Assembly (NCBI GenBank): GCA_032622095.1
Contig: CP136061.1
Location: 221,931,148 to 221,995,147 of the forward strand
Direction: 5' to 3'
Length of the DNA: 64,000 nucleotides
Origin: Siphonodentalium dalli
Taxonomy: Eukaryota; Mollusca; Scaphopoda; Gadilida; Siphonodentaliidae
The translations under genes were made by a program, and so were the position numbers. The notes below the pieces were generated by a model that was not told where the DNA came from, did no database searches, and saw only the letters and a list, made by a program, of their open reading frames with translations. This document shows, piece by piece, positions 58,178 through 64,000 of this stretch; the first letter of the stretch is position 1, and each line of letters starts with the position of its first letter.

Positions 58178-58337
58178 GATCCTGTGCCAGTGCATTTTCT
58201 TATATATGAGTCTCCCATAGGGATCCTCACATATATGAGAGCATACCTTGACCTAACAATATTTACCTCAACCTTGTAAACCAGTGCATTCTCCCTATGG
58301 GAGACACATATATAAGAGAATGCACTGGCACAGGATC
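58178..58337. repeat. Hairpin repeat, 160 bp
   Basis: GATCCTGTGCCAGTGCATTT...CTCCCATAGGG and CCCTATGGGAG...AATGCACTGGCACAGGATC. An arm fragment is also at about 19285-19340. Confidence 0.85.
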
Positions 58338-58549
58338 TTTAATGCTGCAAGCGGGTTAATATAATTTATCTTGGCAAAATATGGACAAAACTGATTATAA
58401 GTCTTCAACAAAGATGCCTTCTGATATTCTCTGTATCAAGATTGGCTGGTACACGTACCACGTCATCTGCCCCTGGTTTTCTTTCCCAACTCTGTATATC
58501 TCCCCCTCCCCCCACCATGGAAAAAAAATTCACATACACAAATATTTAT

Positions 58550-59240
58550 ATATATTTTGGCTAGAGGAGTTGATGAAAATTGGTACACATGGGCAAATTG
58601 AGTGTCATAGGATAAGTGGCATTGACCTCAGACAACTTAAAGGGGCACCAATAAATAATTTTAATTAAATAATTAATGACAAACCCAAACTAGTTGGACC
58701 CTGGTCACTTGAAATTGGTACGGTGTGTAGGGATAAATTGACCCAGGATTACCATTGGATAGGTGCCATTGACCCTAAAGGCAAACTTTAAAATTATATT
58801 ATCATATGTGATGAACAATAAAGAGAGAGTTCTATATCATATAGATAAAATAAAGAGCATTCGTTATCAGCTTTGACGATATGTATGAAAATTGGTACAC
58901 AGGGGTCACCTGACCATGGGCTAGGCGCTTTCACCTCATGTGACTTAAAGGGGGACTAATAAATTATCTTAACATATATGATCAATGAAGAGCATTTATT
59001 ATCAGCTCAGGAAATGTGTGGGTAATTTGACATGGGGAGTGTCATGGGATAAGTGCCATTAACATCAGATGACTTAAAAACGCACAAATATAATTTATAG
59101 CAATAAAGAGCATCTGTTATCACCTTATAAGATTGTGGTAACTTTGTTTATTGTGAAGCAATGGGTGATGTTTACCTCATGTGATAATTAATTGAAATGA
59201 CTTGAAGGGGCCCTAATAAATTACTCATTCTTTACCCGGT
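58550..59240 (+). repeat. Degenerate tandem repeat, units of about 120-190 bp
   Basis: Repeated GAAAATTGGTACAC, CATGGGATAAGTGCCATT, ACTTAAAGGGGCACYAATAA and CAATAAAGAGCATTTGTTAT phrases, four to five units. AATAAAGAGCGTTTATT also appears in the arms of the palindromic element (about 8508 and its mirror). Confidence 0.7.
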
Positions 59241-60580
59241 GCAACGCTTAAATCATTTTATCTGATGCATATATAGTTGGAATATATATCTACTCCTTGT
59301 GAATTTATTTGTCTAATTAATCCTTGCTACATGATATAAGCAAACAATTACCAGGTTCAAGTTAGAGCCTGAACAGTGAAATGCTTCAAATTAAAGTACA
59401 GAAGAAATTGTAAATTTGTTTCCCAAAATTGTTTTACTTTTACTGTAGTAATTATAGTATAAAACATATCTGGTTACTGCATGGTTAGTGTGTTGGGACT
59501 CTCAATATACATGTTTAAACCTTCTCTTTTGAATTTATATATGTAATATGTATGCTCCGTGTAGGTCTCCAAGGTTATGCTGGATTTATTTTATGGGGTG
59601 GCAGTCAAAGAAGAAATTATTCATTTATATGGATATCTACTACATCATATCATATAACATGTAGTACATGATGATTTATTCAACAATTGAAGAATTTGGT
59701 CAGTCTGATGTTTCATTTTGACAGTCCATGGTGACGTTCATTCTCAACAGTGGAACTCGTATTTGTTGAAGCTGAGTGAATGGTGTTGCATCTTTTCCAA
59801 TGATGAAATAGAACTGAAAATCACTGGATTTATTCATCAGGCAGTAGTGGTAGTACTAGTAACTGTAAATAAACTATTGAGTCTTTTGGCACTTGTACAC
59901 CCATAATTCCATTGCAATTGAATATGTACTCCAGCTTGACTTAAGTTAAGACCAATGCAGTCCAAATCTTATTTATAATAGTATTGTCAAATTCCACAGT
60001 GTAGTTGGTACATTTTCATTCTGTTGGTGTTGCTATACACACTGTTGACGTGTTGAGACTTGAGTGTTGTTGTTGTTGTTGTGTTCCAGTAGTCACTTGC
60101 ATTTGAAAACATTAGAATGATTAGATCACTTGTGAACACTGTGGTTTTCTTCTTGTGAGAATGTTCGCTGATGTACAAGGTTGCTCAATTTCTCTCGTTG
60201 AGACCCGAGTGTTGCCGCTAACAAAATTCAATAAAAAATGTCAACAACAATGTGAATGTCAATATCACGATTCACGGTCATCGTCACTGTCACTCGAACT
60301 TCGATTCAAATCGAATTTTTAACCAGTTCATCAGCCAATAGTCGTTGAATTCATATGGAAGGATGTAACGTTCCCACGCAATACCACATTCTATTTCGGT
60401 AAACTCTGATAATCATATTCAAATACGTGTTCTAATCAATTAAGTTTGAATTCAGCAAGATGAAAAACTTTGTTTGCTTAATTTTACGCAAGTACGAAAA
60501 ATTGCACATAGCGCATGCGCGAAATATAAATTTTACTTCCGTCACGAAAGGTCATGTCATGTCAAGGTCAACAATCGAAC
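59241..60580. other. No gene seen
   Basis: Right part of the 6.6-kb element; a (TTG)n microsatellite at about 60066-60081. No coding signal. Confidence 0.4.
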
Positions 60581-60621
60581 CTTCCTTAGCCGGCCGGTAA
60601 CAACTGCCTACCATAGACCCT

Positions 60622-61125
60622 ACCCCCGAGCTACGGGACATAACTCTAATCCATACATGCCAAGTTTCATAAATGAATTTCGCCGTATTGAAGGAACAAA
60701 CACCACAGTCAAGTCGAAGCGTGAAATGTGTACCTATTTAAGCACTGTATAAATAGGTAGCGATTGATAGTGCAGTGAACACGAGTATAGCATGTTGGAA
60801 TTGGGGTTTTCAATAGTAACAATTTTTTTATTTACTTTGTGCGCTTATTTTTTTTTTAAAGTCTTTTTCGTAACGTCTGGTGGCGTTCTACACCACCGTA
60901 ACTGACTGTTCTGTGTCTGTTCAAAGTCAAACTCTAGACGTATATAAATATCGTCTGCATGATTAAAAAACAATTTTAATTCATGATTAATTGACATTCA
61001 ATAATTAACTAATTGTTAATTCGTCTTTATTATATATACGGTATAATCGCAGAGTACACAAATAAATGTAAATTATAACATCAAATAAAATACACAACTG
61101 CAGTCAACATCAACAAAAACAACAG
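60622..61125. other. No gene seen; continuation of the insertion-target repeat
   Basis: ACCCCCGAGCTACGGG, and then a segment with AATGAATTTCGCCGTATTG, continue the dispersed repeat that the 6.6-kb element interrupted. The rest, to 61125, is AT-rich. Confidence 0.45.
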
Positions 61126-61192
61126 TTGAAGATCCCCCGGAGATACCCGAATCGGCTCGGCAATATTCGGGGGATCTTCAAAATCGAAGATC
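61126..61192. repeat. Satellite-array boundary motif, right copy
   Basis: Two GAAGATCCCCC / GGGGGATCTTC segments in inverted arrangement, around CCGAATCGGCTCGG. 61169-61192 is identical to 841-864. Confidence 0.85.
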
Positions 61193-64000
61193 CGCGTCCT
61201 TGCTGATCCTGGCTCCAAAAGTCGAAATATAGCCTATTGAAATTTTGCCCATATGCTAGAAGCGGGTCCTCCGGAGGACCCGCTGTTAAACACACGGGGA
61301 TTTGTTATACCCGATCTGTAGCGTTATATCGGCAAATATGCGACAGTGGGCCATACAATATATGTACATGAGAGTCATAACACTTAGAAAGATGCATTCT
61401 TGGGTGATCCTGGCTCCAAAAGTCGAAATATAGCCTATTGAAATTGTGCCCATATGCTAGAAGCGGGTCCTCCGGAAGACCCGCTTTTAAACACACAGGG
61501 ATTTGTTATACCCGATCTGTAGCGTTATATCAGCAAATATGCGACAGTGGGCCATACAATATATGTACATGAGAGTCATAACACTTAGAAAGAAGCATTC
61601 TTGGGTTGATCCTGGCTCCAAAAGTCGAAATGTAGCCTATTGAAATTGTGCCCATATGCTAGAAGCGGGTCCTCCGGAGGACCCGCTTTTAAACACACGG
61701 GGATTTGTTATACCCGATCTGTAGCGTTATATCAGCAAATATGCGACAGTGGGCCATACAATATATGTACATGAGAGTCATAACACTTAGAAAGAAGCAT
61801 TATTGGGTTGATCCTGGCTCCAAAAGTCGAAATATAGCCTATTGAAATTGTGCCCATATGCTAGAAGCGGGTCCTCCGGAGGACCCGCTGTTAAACACAC
61901 GGGGATTTCTCATACCGGTTTGGTGCCTTATATGGACAACTCTGCGACAGTGGGCCATACAATATATGTACATGAGAGTCATAACACTTAGAAAGAAGCA
62001 TTCTTGGGTTGATCCTGGCTCCAAAAGTCGAAATGTAGCCTATTGAAATTGTGCCCATATGCTAGAAGCGGGTCCTCCGGAGGACCAGCTTTTAAACACA
62101 AGGGGATTTGTTATACCCGATCTGTAGCGTTATATCGGCAAATATGCGACAGTGGGCCATACAATATATGTACATGAGAGTCATACCACTTAGAAAGATG
62201 CATTCTTGGGTTGATCCTGGCTCCAAAAGTCGAAATATAGCCTATTGAAATTTTGCCCATATGCTAGAAGCGGGTCCTCCGGAGAACCCGCTTTTAAACA
62301 CACGGGGATTTGTTATACCCGATCTGTAGCGTTATATCGGCAAATATGCGACAGTCGACCTTATACAATATATGTACATGGGAGCCATAACACTTAGAAA
62401 GATGCATTCTTGAGTTGATCCTGGCTCGAAAAGTCGAAATGTAGCCTATTGAAATTGTGCCCATATGCTAGAAGCGGGTCCTCCGGAGAACCCGCTGTTA
62501 AACACACGGCGATTTCTTATACCGGTTTGGTGCCTTATATCGACAACTCTGCGACAGTGGGCCATACAATATATGTACATGAGAGTCATAACACTTAGAA
62601 AGATACATTCTTGGGTTGATCCTGGCTCCAAAAGTCGAAATATAGCCCATTGAAATTTTGCCCATATGCTAGAAGCGGGTCCTCCGGAGGACCCGCTGTT
62701 AAACACACGGGGATTTGTTATACCCGATCTGTAGCGTTATATCGGCAAATATGCGACAGTGGGCCATACAATATATGTACATGAGAGTCATAACACTTAG
62801 AAAGATGCATTCTTGGGTTGATCCTGGCTCCAAAAGTCGAAATATAGCCTATTGAAATTGTGCCCATATGCTAGAAGCGGGTCCTCCGGAAGACCCGCTT
62901 TTAAACACACGGGGATTTGTTATACCCGATCTGTAGCGTTATATCAGCAAATATGCGACAGTGGGCCATACAATATATGTACATGAGAGTCATAACACTT
63001 AGAAAGAAGCATTCTTGGGTTGATCCTGGCTCCAAAAGTCGAAATGTAGCCTATTGAAATTGTGCCCATATGCTAGAAGCGGGTCCTCCGGAGGACCCGC
63101 TTTTAAACACACGGGGATTTGTTATACCCGATCTGTAGCGTTATATCAGCAAATATGCGACAGTGGGCCATACAATATATGTACATGAGAGTCATAACAC
63201 TTAGAAAGAAGCATTATTGGGTTGATCCTGGCTCCAAAAGTCGAAATATAACCTATTGAAATTGTGCCCATATGCTAGAAGCGGGTCCTCCGGAGGACCC
63301 GCTGTTAAACACACGGGGATTTCTCATACCGGTTTGGTGTCTTATATGGACAACTCTGCGACAGAGGGCCATACAATATATGTACATGAGAGTCATAACA
63401 CTTAGAAAGAAGCATTCTTGGGTTGATCCTGGCTCCAAAAGTCGAAATGTAGCCTATTGAAATTGTGCCCATATGCTAGAAGCGGGTCCTCCGGAGGACC
63501 AGCTTTTAAACACACGGGGATTTGTTATACCCGATCTGTAGCGTTATATCGGCAAATATGCGACAGTGGGCCATACAATATATGTACATGAGAGTCATAC
63601 CACTTAGAAAGATGCATTCTTGGGTTGATCCTGGCTCCAAAAGTCGAAATATAGCCTATTGAAATTTTGCCCATATGCTAGAAGCGGGTCCTCCGGAGAA
63701 CCCGCTTTTAAACACACGGGGATTTGTTATACCCGATCTGTAGCGTTATATCGGCAAATATGCGACAGTCGACCTTATACAATATATGTACATGGGAGCC
63801 ATAACACTTAGAAAGATGCATTCTTGAGTTGATCCTGGCTCGAAAAGTCGAAATGTAGCTTATGGAAATTGTGCCCATATGCTAGAAGCGGGTCCTCCGG
63901 AGAACCCGCTGTTAAACACACGGCGATTTCTTATACCGGTTTGGTGCCTTATATCGACAACTCTGCGACAGTGGGCCATACAATATATGTACATGAGAGT
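61193..64000 (-). repeat. Satellite DNA array, ~202-bp monomer, inverted, about 14 copies
   Basis: Same family as 855-7979 but in reverse orientation (GGGTCCTCCGGAGGACCC dyads followed by CGCTGTTAAACACACGG). Variant monomers recur 1,414 bp apart (61858/63272; about 62461/63876), indicating a 7-monomer higher-order period. The array runs past the window edge. Confidence 0.97.

Larger units (their letters stand above)
54023..60612. mobile_element. Mutator-like candidate, 6,590 bp, 9-bp target duplication
   Basis: Tips GGTAGGCAGTTGTTACCGGC + CGGCTTAGGAAGG at the left, and the complement at the right with one mismatch over about 34 bp. ATAGACCCT is on both sides (54014-54022, 60613-60621). Duplications of 9 bp are characteristic of Mutator-like elements. 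CGCATGCGC occurs inside both ends. I find no transposase ORF, so it is non-autonomous or decayed. Later insertions inside include a hairpin at 54365, an outer-family fragment at 55300 and tandem repeats at 57545-59240. Confidence 0.85.

Overview
This is eukaryotic, non-coding, transposon-rich DNA, most likely from a mollusc. The window is AT-rich and has no long open reading frame, no rRNA and no intact tRNA gene. It does carry intron-type repeats that I recognise from bivalve and gastropod genomes: GACGGACAGACAGACGG-type tracts followed by a 3' hairpin ending GGTGAGCTAAAA (about 20040-20704), and 'aagatggctgc / ggctcccatctagagg' tandem repeats (about 30640-31265). The species call is inference. 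No database was searched.

Layout. 1-854: left flank with a 168-bp hairpin. 855-7979: about 35 monomers of a ~202-bp satellite with a visible 15-monomer (3,027 bp) higher-order period. 7986-17277: a 9,292-bp mobile element inserted into that satellite. It has a 6-bp target duplication (CATGAC), 5'-AG...CT-3' ends and two nearly identical ~4.6-kb inverted arms around a 47-bp CGG-rich loop. Each arm has a compact row of three same-strand ORFs: a polyglutamine protein, a 64-aa ORF, and a 189-aa protein with a C2H2 finger and an acidic tract. 17284-17936: the satellite resumes. 17937-61120: a mosaic of transposons, many with ends and target duplications visible by eye. 61193-64000: the same satellite family in the opposite orientation.

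Elements resolved in the mosaic. A TTAA-flanked 402-bp MITE (18708-19109). A 1,077-bp hAT-like element (23684-24760), whose empty site is preserved in a diverged duplicate near 29400. A 972-bp hAT-like element inside a SINE-like repeat (38436-39407). A piggyBac-like TTAA element (40943-42389). A three-level nest: an element with an 8-bp duplication (47749-53229) contains an inverted piggyBac-like copy (48278-52568), which contains a 2.26-kb element with a 4-bp duplication (49512-51774). The empty site of the nested piggyBac copy survives at 55358-55361. A 6,590-bp element with a 9-bp duplication (54023-60612) is consistent with a Mutator-like non-autonomous element.

The only recognisable protein domain outside the palindromic element is a frameshifted FLYWCH zinc-finger gene at 35703-36142, with a TATA box 58 bp upstream. 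I see no convincing host gene. The standout object is the giant palindromic element. Its target-duplication length and terminal bases fit Polinton/Maverick elements, but it encodes none of their hallmark proteins.
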